DNA from: Candidatus Gemmiger stercorigallinarum | GTDB taxonomy: Bacteria; Bacillota; Clostridia; Oscillospirales; Ruminococcaceae | Assembly (NCBI GenBank): GCA_019119495.1 | Contig: DWWX01000025.1 | Location: 1-47,200 of the forward strand | Direction: 5' to 3' | DNA length: 47,200 nucleotides | Shown: positions 7,512 through 16,469 of the stretch, piece by piece | Position numbering within the stretch: the stretch's first letter is position 1 | How the letters are laid out: each line of letters starts with the position of its first letter | Translations under genes and position numbers: made by a program | Notes under the pieces: model-generated | Told to the model about the DNA's origin: nothing | Seen by the model: the letters and a program-made list of their open reading frames with translations, nothing else | Databases searched by the model: none

Positions 7512-7947
7512 TCCGCTGCGCAGGCAGGGCTTTCGGCGGGCGGGCGCAAAAGTGCGCCCGCGGCAAAAAGGGCTGCGGCAGGGCGGAGCAATTTTGCGGC
7601 GGAAAGATCACATTTTTGTCGGTGCTTCGCTGTATTGCTGCGCTGCGGGCCGGGGCGGCGCCATCCGGAACAAATTTTTTTGTAAAAAAGCCCGCCGCCT
7701 GCAAAATCCCTGCCCTGTCCTTCGTTTTTATAGACAGAAGCCGCCTGTGCCGGGGCCGCCGGCCGTGCAAGGTGCACCGCGCCGCCGGCGTGCGGACCGC
7801 GTTCCGGCTTTGGCCAGGCTTACAAATTCGCGCCCTGCCGTGCAAAATATCTTGTTGGTTTTTGCACTGTGCAATACCGGGCCGATGCAGTATAATGTGG
7901 ATGTTGGACCGGGGCTTCCGGTCCGCAGCAGCAAAGGAGCTTTGCAT
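7512..7947. other. Intergenic stretch between tRNAs and PAP2 gene
   Basis: No coding sequence, RNA gene or repeat that I can support. The long open frame running into the PAP2 gene lacks a ribosome-binding site and has no family-like sequence before 7948. A TATAAT at 7891-7896 is the likely -10 box of the PAP2 gene; I see no good -35 at the right distance. Confidence 0.55.
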
Positions 7948-8634
7948 ATGGTTACCTGGTGTAAGCGCCATCCCATCCAGTTCATGGCGCTGTATCTGGT
8001 GTTTTACTTATCCTTTTTCACCCTGCTGGAAAGCAGCGTTGTGCCCACCGTCATCCTGCACTGCCGGCTGGACGATATGATCCCGTTTGTCAAATACGCC
8101 ATCATCCCCTACTACCTGTGGTTTTTGTGGATCGTGGGCACGCTGTTCTGGCAGCTGTACCGCGCCCCCAAGCAGGAGTTCTGGCGGCTGTGCCTGCCGC
8201 TGTTTGCCGGCATGACCCTGGCGCTGATGATCTGCGCGGTCATCCCCAACGGCGTTGACCTGCGCCCGGCCTCCATCGAGGGCAGCGACATTTTCAGCCA
8301 GCTGGTGCGCGGGCTGTGGAGCGCCGATACCTCCACCAACGTCTGCCCGTCCATCCACGTGTTCAACTCGCTCACGCTGGACTTTGCCTACCAGCGCAGC
8401 AGCCTGCTCACCGGCCGCAGGGGCCGCGCCGTGCGCATCTGCGCACGGATCATGGATATATCCATTATCCTTTCCACCATGCTGCTCAAGCAGCACAGCG
8501 TGATCGACGTGGTCTGCGGCATCGTGCTGGCCGTGGCGGTGGACCGGGTGGCCTCCGCCGTGTCGGCCGAGCTGGCCCGCCGCCCCGCGGCGCTTCCCGC
8601 CGAGCAGCCCCGCGCCGCTTTGGAGCGCGAGTAA
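7948..8634 (+). CDS. PAP2-family membrane phosphatase (Aur1/PAP2_3-like)
   Basis: The 228-residue membrane protein has about six hydrophobic segments. It carries the phosphatase motifs CPSIH (133-137) and, near the C-terminus, ST-x5-HSVID (Ser176 to Asp187, with His183). The SR-x5-H-x3-D signature of classical PAP2 enzymes is replaced by ST, as in the PAP2_3 (inositolphosphotransferase Aur1-like) branch. The substrate is probably a lipid or polyprenyl phosphate at the outer membrane face; the exact one cannot be read. The start is set by AAAGGAG eight bases before ATG 7948; the open frame upstream to 7552 is not used. A strong terminator follows. Confidence 0.85.
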   Translation: MVTWCKRHPIQFMALYLVFYLSFFTLLESSVVPTVILHCRLDDMIPFVKYAIIPYYLWFLWIVGTLFWQLYRAPKQEFWRLCLPLFAGMTLALMICAVIPNGVDLRPASIEGSDIFSQLVRGLWSADTSTNVCPSIHVFNSLTLDFAYQRSSLLTGRRGRAVRICARIMDISIILSTMLLKQHSVIDVVCGIVLAVAVDRVASAVSAELARRPAALPAEQPRAALERE

Positions 8635-8690
8635 GCGGCCCGGACGCGCTTTTCGGCCGTCTTGTTTCAAACACCGGATACAAATGGACA

Positions 8691-8741
8691 CCGCCCTGCG
8701 CCGCCGGCCTGCCATGGCCTGCCCCGCAGGGCGGCTTTTTT
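8691..8741 (+). terminator. Terminator of the PAP2 gene
   Basis: Stem CCGCCCTGCG (8691-8700) with CGCAGGGCGG (8725-8734), then CTTTTTT. Confidence 0.85.
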
Positions 8742-8785
8742 GCGGTTCGGGCGGCGCAAATTCGCGCAAAGCGCCCCAAAACACT

Positions 8786-8814
8786 TTGCGGCGGGGGACG
8801 GCCTGTGGTATACT
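8786..8814 (+). promoter_or_regulatory. Promoter of the flavodiiron gene
   Basis: TTGCGG (8786-8791), 17-bp spacer, TATACT (8809-8814). Confidence 0.55.
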
Positions 8815-9023
8815 ATTGCAGGAAGCCATGCCCGGCGGGCAGAATGCCTGTGCCGGGGGCTGTTTTTCAGTAAAGTTCCGCTTTTGTTGCGCGGGCAACG
8901 GTATATCCGCCGCTGCTGCGCTATACTGGCGGATGGAACATTCAACGGCGGGCACCTGGTTTTGGCCTGCCGCTTACACAGTGCGGGACGTCCTGCCCCG
9001 CCAAACAGGGAGGTTAAACGCAT

Positions 9024-10235
9024 ATGCACTGCACCCATCTGATCGCCGCCGATACCTGGTATGTCGGCGCAAGCGACCGCCGCTTGGCCAAGTTTGAAAA
9101 TCTGTTTCCCATCCCGCGGGGCGTGTCCTACAACGCTTACGTCATCCTGGACGAAAAGACCGCCCTGCTGGACACCGCCGACGCCAGCGTGTCCGGCCAG
9201 TTCCTGGAAAACGTCGCCCATGCGCTGGGCGGCCGCAGCCTGGACTACCTGATCGTCGATCATATGGAGCCTGACCACGCCGCCACCATCGCCGAGGTGC
9301 TGCTGCGCTGGCCGGAGGCGCAGATCGTCTGCAACGCCAAGACGGTGCCCATGCTCAAGGCCTATTTCCCCGCCAGCGCCGGCAAGGTGGACGAGGCCCT
9401 GCTGGTCAAGGAGGGCGACGTGCTCAGCCTGGGCACCCATGACCTGACCTTTGTCATGGCGCCCATGGTCCACTGGCCGGAGGTCATGTTCACCTATGAC
9501 AAGACCACCCAGGTGCTGTTCTCGGCCGACGCTTTCGGCACCTTCGGCGCGCTGGACAGCAACATTTTTGCCGACCAGGTGGATTTTGCGCGGGACTGGC
9601 TGGACGATGCCCGCCGCTACTACGCCAACATCGTGGGCAAGTACGGCGCCCAGGTGCAGGCAGTGCTGAAAAAGGCTGCCGGCATTCCCATCCAGGTCAT
9701 CGCCCCGCTGCACGGGCCCATCTGGCGGCAGGACCTGGCCTGGTTCCTGGGCAAGTATGACCTGTGGAGCCGCTGGCAGCCGGAGGACAACAGCGTGGTC
9801 ATCCTGTACGGCAGCATGTACGGCAACACCGCCAACGCCGCCAAGGCGCTGGCCGGCTGCCTGGCCGACCGCGGCGTGCAGGGCATCGCCGTGCGGGACC
9901 TGTCGGTGACGGATGTCAGCGAGGCGGTGGCCGAGTGCTTCCGCGCCTCCACCATCGTGCTGGCGGCCCCCACCTACAACGGCGGCATCTACCTGCCCAT
10001 GGCCCACCTGCTGGAGGACCTGAAGGCGCTGTCGCTGCAAAACCGCACCTTTGCCCTGATCGAGAACGGCAGCTGGGCCCCCATGTCCGCCAAGCTGATG
10101 GCCGAGCGTGTGGGCGAGCTGAAAAACTGCACCCTGCTGGACGCCAAACTGACGCTGCGCGGCACTCTGGCGCCGGCCCAGTACGCCGACCTGACCGCCC
10201 TGGCCGACGCCCTTGCCGCCGCGGTGAAGGCGTAA
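9024..10235 (+). CDS. fprA: A-type flavodiiron protein (FprA family)
   Basis: The 403-residue cytoplasmic protein has an N-terminal metallo-beta-lactamase-like domain with the diiron ligand motif H-x-E-x-D-H (80-85, HMEPDH) and later HWPE. A C-terminal flavodoxin domain from about residue 253 binds FMN (VILYGSMYGNTANAA). Such proteins reduce O2 to water, or NO to N2O, in strict anaerobes and take electrons from rubredoxin or F420-type donors. No rubredoxin domain or neighbour is present. AGGGAGG stands ten bases before the ATG. It appears monocistronic, with a promoter about 210 bases upstream and a strong terminator behind it. The likely role is oxygen detoxification; the choice between O2 and NO cannot be made from sequence alone. 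Confidence 0.92.
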   Translation: MHCTHLIAADTWYVGASDRRLAKFENLFPIPRGVSYNAYVILDEKTALLDTADASVSGQFLENVAHALGGRSLDYLIVDHMEPDHAATIAEVLLRWPEAQIVCNAKTVPMLKAYFPASAGKVDEALLVKEGDVLSLGTHDLTFVMAPMVHWPEVMFTYDKTTQVLFSADAFGTFGALDSNIFADQVDFARDWLDDARRYYANIVGKYGAQVQAVLKKAAGIPIQVIAPLHGPIWRQDLAWFLGKYDLWSRWQPEDNSVVILYGSMYGNTANAAKALAGCLADRGVQGIAVRDLSVTDVSEAVAECFRASTIVLAAPTYNGGIYLPMAHLLEDLKALSLQNRTFALIENGSWAPMSAKLMAERVGELKNCTLLDAKLTLRGTLAPAQYADLTALADALAAAVKA

Positions 10236-10321
10236 AGCGGGCCAGGCGGGGAAATCCTTCTGCCGGGGGTTCCGGCAGGGGATTGACAGCGTTCCCGCCG
10301 CCGCAGATTCCACACGGACAA

Positions 10322-10376
10322 CAAAAAGCACCGCGCTGCGGGACCCTTGTATGGGCCGCGGCGCGGTGCCTTTTTG
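10322..10376. terminator. Bidirectional terminator between fprA and the XpaC-like gene
   Basis: Stem GCACCGCGCTGCGG / CCGCGGCGCGGTGC has one G-U pair. It is flanked by A5 on the left and T5 on the right, so it can end transcripts from both converging genes. Confidence 0.85.
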
Positions 10377-10428
10377 TTTGCTTTTTTTGCCCCCTGTGCG
10401 GCGGGGGCGTGCCTTTTGCCGGCGGGGC

Positions 10429-11925
10429 TTACCGGTGGCCCTGCAGGCCGAAGGGGTCGCTGTCGCCCACCAGGCCGTCGGCCGAGAGCATCTTCTCCAT
10501 CACCTCAATGTCGGCGCTCACGTCCAGCGCGTCGTCCTGGAACAGCTTGTCCAGCTGGTTTTCAAAGGCGGTCACCAGCGTGTCCATCGACCGCTCGATG
10601 CGGGTCTTGGACTCGGTGATGTTGGCGCCCTCCACGCCCTGGGCGTCCAGCTCGGCGTAGGTGTCCAGCAGCTTCAGCGAGGTGGGCAGGTAATAGTCCA
10701 TGAACTTGCGCAGCTGGGGCAGCTTGTCCGGGTCGTCCTGGATCTGCTCAAAAATGCGGGCCGAGACCGCTTCCAGCCGGCTGATCTTGGCGCTCATCTC
10801 CTCGTCGGGGATGGCGTCGTTGATGCGGCGCAGCTCCTTCAAGATCTTGTCGTAGCGGGTCTCCTCCTCCGGCTGGGCGGGGGCGGCGGCTTCGGGCCGG
10901 GGTTCCGGCTCCGGCTTGGGGGCGGCGGGCGCCTGCCTGGGGGCCGGGGCCGCGCCCCGCACCACCAGGGACATGCTGCGCATATCCAGGTAGGCTCCCT
11001 GGCCGAAAACGCCCTTGACGATGCAGTTTTCCAGGTGGTCCACGCATTTGTCCACGCTGCAGCCCAGCGCGGCGGCTATGTCGGCGATGTACATGTGATC
11101 GGCGTCGCCCACAATGTTGGCGATCTTGCGGCGGGTCAGCCAGCCGGTGCGCACCCGGTGGGAGGCAAAGCAGCAGGCCAGGCCGCCGAACAGCATCATG
11201 GCCACCGGCCAGATCTCTTCCAAAAACCAGGCAATGTCGCCCAGGTCGGTCAGGATCCACAGCTCGTCAAACAGCACCGCCAGGCTGGAAAAGCCGCCGA
11301 TGGCCGCCAAGATCATGCCGATGATCATCAGCGTGTCGGCCAGCCGCTTGTCCGAGGCGTCCTTCGACTGGGGCTGCCCGGCCGCCTGCGGGGAGGGGGC
11401 GCCGCCCTGCGGCTGCCAGGCGGAACGGGCGCCGCGCTGCGGCATAAACTTGTCCCGCTGGCTCAGCACCACGTTGAGCACAAACAGCCCGATGCCCACC
11501 GGCGTGGCAAAGATAAAGGCCAGAAACACGATGAACCAGGGGATGGGCGGGTCGCCGGATTTGTTGCGCCGGGCATTGCGGCTGCGGTTGGCATAAGGGA
11601 TGCCGCCGTTTTGGTACTGCGCGCCGCCCGGCCACTGGTACTGCGCACCCTGGTAGCGGGGCGCGCCGGCCGGCGGCGGGGGAGGCGGCGCGGCGCTCCC
11701 CTGTGCCGTCTGGCCGGAGGCGGGCTGTTCAGACGCTTTGGCGGTGCGTTTGCGGCGGGGTTTGGGGGGCGGCTCGGCCCCGGCGGCCGCCGCTTCCGGG
11801 GCGGGGGCCGCCTTTTTGGCGGTACGCCGGCGCTTGGGGGCCTCGGCGGCGGGCTGCTCCGCTGCCGGGGCGGCAGGCTGCGGTTCCGTTTGGGGGCTGC
11901 GCTCCGGGGTGGTTTCGTTGGACAT
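10429..11925 (-). CDS. XpaC-like membrane protein (5-bromo-4-chloroindolyl phosphate hydrolysis family)
   Basis: The 498-residue protein starts with about 125 residues of low-complexity Ala/Pro/Lys-rich sequence. Three hydrophobic segments follow (about 129-154, 198-219, 238-257). Next is a cytoplasmic winged-helix-like part (KIANIVGDADHMYIADIAAALG) and an Ala/Pro linker. The C-terminal helical domain (about 350-480, with DKILKELRRINDAIPDEEMS and KFMDYYLPTSLKLLD) matches the XpaC/PF10112 domain. The molecular role of that family is not known; the name comes from a hydrolysis phenotype. ATG 11925 is preferred because AAGGAA is ten bases upstream; GTG 11934 is too close to it. It lies 36 bases after the SGNH gene and is probably co-transcribed. 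Confidence 0.75.
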   Translation of the reverse strand: MSNETTPERSPQTEPQPAAPAAEQPAAEAPKRRRTAKKAAPAPEAAAAGAEPPPKPRRKRTAKASEQPASGQTAQGSAAPPPPPPAGAPRYQGAQYQWPGGAQYQNGGIPYANRSRNARRNKSGDPPIPWFIVFLAFIFATPVGIGLFVLNVVLSQRDKFMPQRGARSAWQPQGGAPSPQAAGQPQSKDASDKRLADTLMIIGMILAAIGGFSSLAVLFDELWILTDLGDIAWFLEEIWPVAMMLFGGLACCFASHRVRTGWLTRRKIANIVGDADHMYIADIAAALGCSVDKCVDHLENCIVKGVFGQGAYLDMRSMSLVVRGAAPAPRQAPAAPKPEPEPRPEAAAPAQPEEETRYDKILKELRRINDAIPDEEMSAKISRLEAVSARIFEQIQDDPDKLPQLRKFMDYYLPTSLKLLDTYAELDAQGVEGANITESKTRIERSMDTLVTAFENQLDKLFQDDALDVSADIEVMEKMLSADGLVGDSDPFGLQGHR

Positions 11926-11961
11926 GGGATTCACGTTCCTTTTCTTCTGGCAGTCGGAAAA

Positions 11962-13269
11962 TCAGGGCAGGTCCGAGAGCAGCGTTTTCATGCTGTCGGT
12001 CAGGTAGTAGTCGCTGCCGATCTGGTAGGGGTTGTCCTTGTCGTAGGGAACATGGGTGCACAGGTAGTCCACCCATGCGTTGTAGCCGGACACCGTCAGG
12101 TGCAGGCCGTCCTGCTCGGCGTAGCTGGTGTTCAGGTAGCCGTTCTCGTCGCACAGAGCCTCGGTCAGGGCCAGGTAGTAGCAGCCTTTTTCGGCCGCCA
12201 TGGTTTGCAGCGAGGTGTTGATGGACGCCACCCGCTCCGGGGTCAGGCCGGGCATCTCGGCCGCCACGTCGGACCGCACCGGCAGCACCGACTGCACATA
12301 GATGGCAGTGTTGGGCAGGGCGGCTTTCAGCTCGTCCAGCATCTGGCCGTAGTAGCTCAAAAAGCCCTCGTCGTTGCCGGTCTGGTAGGCCAGGGCGTTG
12401 GCGCCCATCAGCAGGTACAGCTTGGCGGGCTGGGCGCCGGACAGCACGTCCAGCGCGACCTCGCCATTGGCCATGGTGGCGCGGTTGGCGATCTGGTTGG
12501 GGGACGCGCCCTCGTAGCCAAGGATCTGCGCGTCGCTCACATTGATCTCGTAATCCACAAAACCCACCGTCAGCGAGTCGCCCAAAAAAGCAGCGTCGTC
12601 AAACCAGTCAAGGTCCACCCGGCCAAACGCCGGCAGGGCGGCCGGCTGGGCGGGGGCGGCAGTGTAGGTGTAGCTGTCGGTCTGGCGGGCGGGACCCACG
12701 TCGCCCCAGTCTTGGATGGTGGTGATCCCGCCGTCCTGGGACGCCGCGTAGGGCAGCGGCGCCACCAGCGAGGCAGTCAGCCCCGCGGTGGGGTCCTGGG
12801 CGGTCTCCGACGTGGCGCCGGCACTGTCCGCCGGCAGCACTGCGTTGATCACGCCGGCCGCCAGCAGGATGCACACCGCCGTGCCGGCCAGCGTCAGCCG
12901 GCGGCGCAGGCGGCGGTCTTGGCGGGCGCGGCGGGCTGCGGCGCGCAGCGCCTGCTGCGCCGGAGTGGGCCGGGGCTGCGCTGCGGCGCGCCGGGGCGGG
13001 GCAGGGGGCTTTTGCCAGCCGTCGGCCTCGTCGGCGGTGGGCGGCGCATAGGGGGCGCGGTAGACCTGCCGCGGCGGTTGTTGGGCGGGGCGGGCGGGCT
13101 GCCGGCTGCGGCTGCCGCTCTGCCCGGCCGGGCTGCGGGGCGTCTGGCTGGGGGCGGCGCCGCCGGGGGGGACCCGCCGCACGCCGCCGCTGCTGCCGGG
13201 CGCACGGACCTGCCGCTGCCGGTCAGGCTTGCGCTGATAGCCGCCGTAGCCGCCTTCCTTGTTGGGCAT
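11962..13269 (-). CDS. Membrane-anchored SGNH/GDSL hydrolase
   Basis: The 435-residue protein has a 125-residue Arg/Pro/Gln-rich cytoplasmic tail, one membrane segment (126-146, LTLAGTAVCILLAAGVINAVL) and an extracellular SGNH hydrolase domain. The nucleophile is Ser232 in FLGDSLTVGF. GAN in LLMGANAL is the oxyanion block, and DGLHL provides Asp387/His390. Such enzymes deacylate or deacetylate cell-wall sugars or lipids; the substrate is unknown here. The ATG has AAGGAGG nine bases before it. The gene heads an operon with the XpaC-like protein, which also has a disordered cytoplasmic N-terminus. A TATAAT -10 is at 13308-13313. Confidence 0.85.
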   Translation of the reverse strand: MPNKEGGYGGYQRKPDRQRQVRAPGSSGGVRRVPPGGAAPSQTPRSPAGQSGSRSRQPARPAQQPPRQVYRAPYAPPTADEADGWQKPPAPPRRAAAQPRPTPAQQALRAAARRARQDRRLRRRLTLAGTAVCILLAAGVINAVLPADSAGATSETAQDPTAGLTASLVAPLPYAASQDGGITTIQDWGDVGPARQTDSYTYTAAPAQPAALPAFGRVDLDWFDDAAFLGDSLTVGFVDYEINVSDAQILGYEGASPNQIANRATMANGEVALDVLSGAQPAKLYLLMGANALAYQTGNDEGFLSYYGQMLDELKAALPNTAIYVQSVLPVRSDVAAEMPGLTPERVASINTSLQTMAAEKGCYYLALTEALCDENGYLNTSYAEQDGLHLTVSGYNAWVDYLCTHVPYDKDNPYQIGSDYYLTDSMKTLLSDLP

Positions 13270-13307
13270 GGTGTGCGCCTCCTTCCGCTGCAGGGTGATT
13301 GATTTGT

Positions 13308-13313
13308 ATTATA
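13308..13313 (-). promoter_or_regulatory. -10 element of the SGNH operon
   Basis: TATAAT on the minus strand, about 40 bases before the SGNH start; the -35 region is T-rich but has no clear TTGACA match. Confidence 0.5.
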
Positions 13314-13390
13314 GCATATCTTTGCGCATAAAAACAGCTTTTTGGGCCGGGCTGCGGTGTAAACTTTCGGCAAAAGGGCGGCAGAAGCGG

Positions 13391-13431
13391 AAAAAAGCCG
13401 CTGCACAGCGCCAAAACGGCGGTGCAGCGGC
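13391..13431 (-). terminator. Terminator of the DUF368 gene
   Basis: Stem GCCGCTGCAC (13397-13406) with GTGCAGCGGC (13422-13431), followed on the minus strand by TTTTTT. Confidence 0.88.
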
Positions 13432-13515
13432 AAAATGTGAAACTTTGCTTCCGGGGGGGCGTCTAACCCCGGCGCGTTTGGATGGAGGCGGATGCGCGCC
13501 GGCAATGGGCGGGCC

Positions 13516-14355
13516 TTACGCCTCCTTGGGGAAGCGGCTGTTGAATTTGTCCAGCGCCAGCGCGATGACCACGCCCGCCACCAGGCAGATCAGGTTGGGC
13601 ACCAGCGCCTGGGCAAAGCTGCCGAAGGGGACGATCATGATGGTGGCCGCCACCACGATGCCCACAATAGCGTGGAACGCCAGCGAGTAGAAATGCTCAA
13701 ACAGCGCGTTGATGCCCTTGGCCAGGCAGATGACGGTGACGATGGCGCCCAGCGCGCCCGGCAGGATCACGCCCATGTCCAGGTGGCCCAGGCCGTCCAC
13801 AAAGGGGGTGTACAGGCCCAGGGGCATCAGCAGGGTGGAGAAGCTCATGCCCGGCGCAATGACGCTGAGCGCCACGCAGAAGCCGCAGAACAGATACCAG
13901 CCGAAGTTGGGCGTGATGCTGACCGACAGCACGTAGTTCAGCGTGAACAGCAGCGCCAGCACGATGACAAAGGCCGCGGCCATCGAGATGTAGGACCCCC
14001 TGGTGCGGCCCTGCTCGCCGGCCTCGCGCAGCAGCGAGGGCAGCATGCCGGCGATCAGGCCGACAAACAGGCAGACCGACTGGTCGGGATAGGCGTCCAG
14101 GAAGAAGGACAGCAGGTTGGCGATGCCCAGAAAGCCGATGCCTGCGCCGATGATGACGGGGATCAGCTTGGGCACGTGGGTCTTGAAGTTGCGGATGGGG
14201 TTGGACAGCAGCTCCATAATGGGCTTGTAAATACCGAAGATGACGCACAGCACGCCGCCGGAAATGCCGGGCAGCACCGCGCCCAGGCCGATCAGGGCGC
14301 CCTGCAGCAGGCGCATGACCACGCGCACCACCGGCGCCTTGGAAGGTTCGTTCAT
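13516..14355 (-). CDS. DUF368-family polyprenyl-phosphate transporter
   Basis: The 279-residue membrane protein has about eight segments. The DUF368 hallmark GALIGLGAVLPGISGGVLCVIFGIY opens at about residue 17, and a second, related repeat VIAPGMSFSTLL comes later. Members of this family (PopT) were shown to return undecaprenyl phosphate to the inner membrane face, recycling the carrier for wall polymers. The start at 14355 is set by AAAGGAG; the longer frame to 14649 would run through the promoter region. It is monocistronic, with its own promoter (14458-14486) and a strong terminator. Two PAP2 proteins and a DedA-like protein elsewhere in the window could act on the same lipid pool, which is inference. 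Confidence 0.88.
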   Translation of the reverse strand: MNEPSKAPVVRVVMRLLQGALIGLGAVLPGISGGVLCVIFGIYKPIMELLSNPIRNFKTHVPKLIPVIIGAGIGFLGIANLLSFFLDAYPDQSVCLFVGLIAGMLPSLLREAGEQGRTRGSYISMAAAFVIVLALLFTLNYVLSVSITPNFGWYLFCGFCVALSVIAPGMSFSTLLMPLGLYTPFVDGLGHLDMGVILPGALGAIVTVICLAKGINALFEHFYSLAFHAIVGIVVAATIMIVPFGSFAQALVPNLICLVAGVVIALALDKFNSRFPKEA

Positions 14356-14457
14356 AAATGGCTCCTTTCGGGTCAAAAGCAAAAGGGAAAAATATGGGGC
14401 TTGCAGGGCGGACGCCGCCCTGTCAGCCCAGGCAGCCGCCTGCGCTGAAACCATACC

Positions 14458-14486
14458 ATTATACCACAGCCCGCCCCGGATGGGAA
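14458..14486 (-). promoter_or_regulatory. Promoter of the DUF368 gene
   Basis: On the minus strand TTCCCA (14481-14486), 17 bp, TATAAT (14458-14463). Confidence 0.55.
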
Positions 14487-14592
14487 CCGTCCGGCGGCCG
14501 AAAACTGCGCCCGGCGCTGTAAAAAATCCGCTGCCCGGACACCGGTTTTCTGGCACACCCACCGAAATCGCCTCCCGGCCGGGGCCGCGCCG

Positions 14593-14640
14593 CAAAAAAG
14601 CAGGGCCTGCGCGGCGGTTAAAGCGCGGCGCAGGCCCTGC
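14593..14640 (-). terminator. Terminator of pyrG
   Basis: A 13-bp stem GCAGGGCCTGCGC/GCGCAGGCCCTGC (14600-14612 with 14628-14640), followed on the minus strand by TTTTTT. Confidence 0.9.
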
Positions 14641-14677
14641 GGCAGGCAATATGATGGTATGCGCGGTCGGGCGGGGG

Positions 14678-16336
14678 TCACAGCTCTTCCTGCGGCTCGG
14701 CCATGCGGGCGTGGGCCTTGTCGATCATCTCGCCCTGGTATTTCAGCGCGGCGGCGATAAAGCCCTTGAACAGCGGATGGGCGCGGTTGGGGCGGCTCTT
14801 GAATTCGGGGTGGAACTGCACGCCCAGGTAGAAATCCCGGTCGGTCAGCTCCACGGCCTCCACCAGGCGGCCGTCCGGGCTGGTGCCGGCGATGGTCAGG
14901 CCCTTGTCCTGCATCTCGGCGCGGAAATCGTTGTTGAACTCGTAGCGGTGGCGGTGGCGCTCGTCGATCTCGTCTTTGCCGTAGAACTGGCGCATCCTGC
15001 TGCCCTCGGCGGTGATGCAGGGGTATTTGCCCAGGCGCATGGTGCCGCCCTTGGGGATGTTGCCCTGCTGGTCGGGCATCAGCGCGATGACGTTGTGCGC
15101 GCCGTCGGGGGTGAACTCGCTGGAGTTGGCGTCGGCGTAGCCCAGCACATTGCGGGCGTACTCCATCACGATCACCTGCATGCCCAGGCAGATTCCAAAG
15201 CAGGGCAGGCCGTTCTCGCGGGCGTACTGGGCGGCCTGGATCATGCCCTCGATGCCGCGGTCGCCGAAGCCGCCGGGGATGATGACGCCGTCCACCTCGT
15301 GCAGCTCGTCGCGGCAACGCTGCTGGTCCAGCAGCAGCTCGCTGTCCACCCAGCGGATGTCCACCTTGCTCTCGTTCTCAAAGCCGGCGTGGTACAGGCT
15401 TTCCATCACGCTCAGGTAGGCGTCGTGCAGCTTGACATACTTGCCCACCAGGGCGATGGTGCAGTTTTTGCTGCGGGTGGCAATGCGGCTGATCAGGTCC
15501 TTCCACTCGGTCAGGTCGCTGGGCGGGGTCTCCAGATGCAGCTGCCGGGCCACCACGTTGGTCAGGCCGGCGGCCTCCAGCATCAGCGGGCACTCGTACA
15601 AACTGGGCATGGTCAGGTTCTCGATGACGCAGTCGGGGCGCACGTTGCAGAACATGCTGATCTTGCGCTTGATGTCGGCGCCCACGCTGCCGTCGGCGCG
15701 CAGCACGATGACATTGGGGGTGATGCCCATGCCCTGCAGCTCCTTGCAGGAATGCTGCGCCGGCTTGGACTTATACTCGTTGGAGCCGGAAATGTAGGGC
15801 ACCAGCACCACATGGATGTAGCAGCAGTTTTCCGGGCCCTGCTCCACGCCCACCTGGCGGATGGCCTCCAGGAAAGGCTGGCTCTCGATGTCGCCGGTGG
15901 TGCCGCCGATCTCGGTGATGACCACGTCGGCCTCGGTGCTCTTGGCCAGATTATAGATGTAGCTCTTGATCTCGTTGGTGATGTGGGGGATGATCTGCAC
16001 CGTCTGGCCCAGGTAGGCGCCCTGCCGCTCTTTGTGCAGCACGTTCCAGTAGACCTTGCCGGTGGTCAGGTTGGAATACTTGTTCAGGTTTTCATCGGTA
16101 AAACGCTCGTAATGGCCCAGGTCCAGGTCGGTCTCGGTGCCGTCGTCGGTGACGAACACCTCGCCGTGCTGCAGCGGGCTCATGGTGCCGGGGTCGACGT
16201 TGATGTAGGGGTCCAGCTTCTGCGAGGCGACCTTCAGCCCGCGGGTCTTGAGCAGGCGGCCCAGGCTTGCCGCCGTGATGCCCTTGCCCAGGCCGGAGAC
16301 CACACCGCCGGTGACAAAAATATACTTCGTAGCCAT
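14678..16336 (-). CDS. pyrG: CTP synthase
   Basis: This enzyme makes CTP from UTP, ATP and glutamine, the last step of pyrimidine nucleotide synthesis. The 552-residue protein has the N-terminal synthetase domain ([19 protein letters not shown] at 8-26) and a C-terminal class I glutamine amidotransferase with nucleophile Cys383 in GICLGMQV and the His-Pro-Glu triad part in GVQFHPEF. Length and motifs are complete. The start is [11 protein letters not shown] at 16336, with GGAGG ten bases upstream; ten extra in-frame codons further up are not needed. The transcript start does not begin with GGGC, so the reiterative-transcription control known for Bacillus pyrG is not supported. Its -35 box overlaps the mutY terminator. 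Confidence 0.97.
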   Translation of the reverse strand: MATKYIFVTGGVVSGLGKGITAASLGRLLKTRGLKVASQKLDPYINVDPGTMSPLQHGEVFVTDDGTETDLDLGHYERFTDENLNKYSNLTTGKVYWNVLHKERQGAYLGQTVQIIPHITNEIKSYIYNLAKSTEADVVITEIGGTTGDIESQPFLEAIRQVGVEQGPENCCYIHVVLVPYISGSNEYKSKPAQHSCKELQGMGITPNVIVLRADGSVGADIKRKISMFCNVRPDCVIENLTMPSLYECPLMLEAAGLTNVVARQLHLETPPSDLTEWKDLISRIATRSKNCTIALVGKYVKLHDAYLSVMESLYHAGFENESKVDIRWVDSELLLDQQRCRDELHEVDGVIIPGGFGDRGIEGMIQAAQYARENGLPCFGICLGMQVIVMEYARNVLGYADANSSEFTPDGAHNVIALMPDQQGNIPKGGTMRLGKYPCITAEGSRMRQFYGKDEIDERHRHRYEFNNDFRAEMQDKGLTIAGTSPDGRLVEAVELTDRDFYLGVQFHPEFKSRPNRAHPLFKGFIAAALKYQGEMIDKAHARMAEPQEEL

Positions 16337-16374
16337 AGTTGCACATCCTCCGCATCCAGTATACATACAAAACC

Positions 16375-16404
16375 ATTATACACATACCCGGCCCCCAAAA
16401 GCAA
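16375..16404 (-). promoter_or_regulatory. pyrG promoter
   Basis: On the minus strand TTGCTT (16399-16404), 18 bp, TATAAT (16375-16380). The -35 lies in the T-rich tail of the preceding terminator. Confidence 0.65.
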
Positions 16405-16436
16405 GTGCCCGGCGGCGGTTTTTGCCATCCGGGCAC
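16397..16436 (-). terminator. Terminator of the asnS-mutY operon
   Basis: Stem GTGCCCGG/CCGGGCAC (16405-16412 with 16429-16436), followed on the minus strand by TTGCTTTTGG. The first T-rich bases double as the pyrG -35. Confidence 0.65.
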
Positions 16437-16469
16437 AAAATTCCATGCAGGGGGGGGCGGGGCAAGGGG

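Larger units (their letters stand above)
8635..9023. other. Intergenic stretch before the flavodiiron gene
   Basis: It holds the PAP2 terminator (8691-8741), a promoter at 8786-8814 and a second TATACT (8922-8927) without a clear -35. The leader from the first promoter would be about 200 nt long. I find no riboswitch I recognise and no gene. Confidence 0.55.
14356..14677. other. Intergenic stretch between DUF368 and pyrG
   Basis: It contains the DUF368 promoter, a leader hairpin (14404-14422, CAGGGCGG/CCGCCCTG) about 50 bases before the DUF368 start, and the pyrG terminator. No gene is seen. Confidence 0.6.

Noticed and set aside
10351..13302. A 983-codon plus-strand open frame opposite the XpaC and SGNH genes
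   Set aside because: It is a shadow frame produced by GC-rich codons of the two real genes; the sequence is His/Gly/Val-rich without domains, and the minus-strand genes have motifs and ribosome-binding sites.
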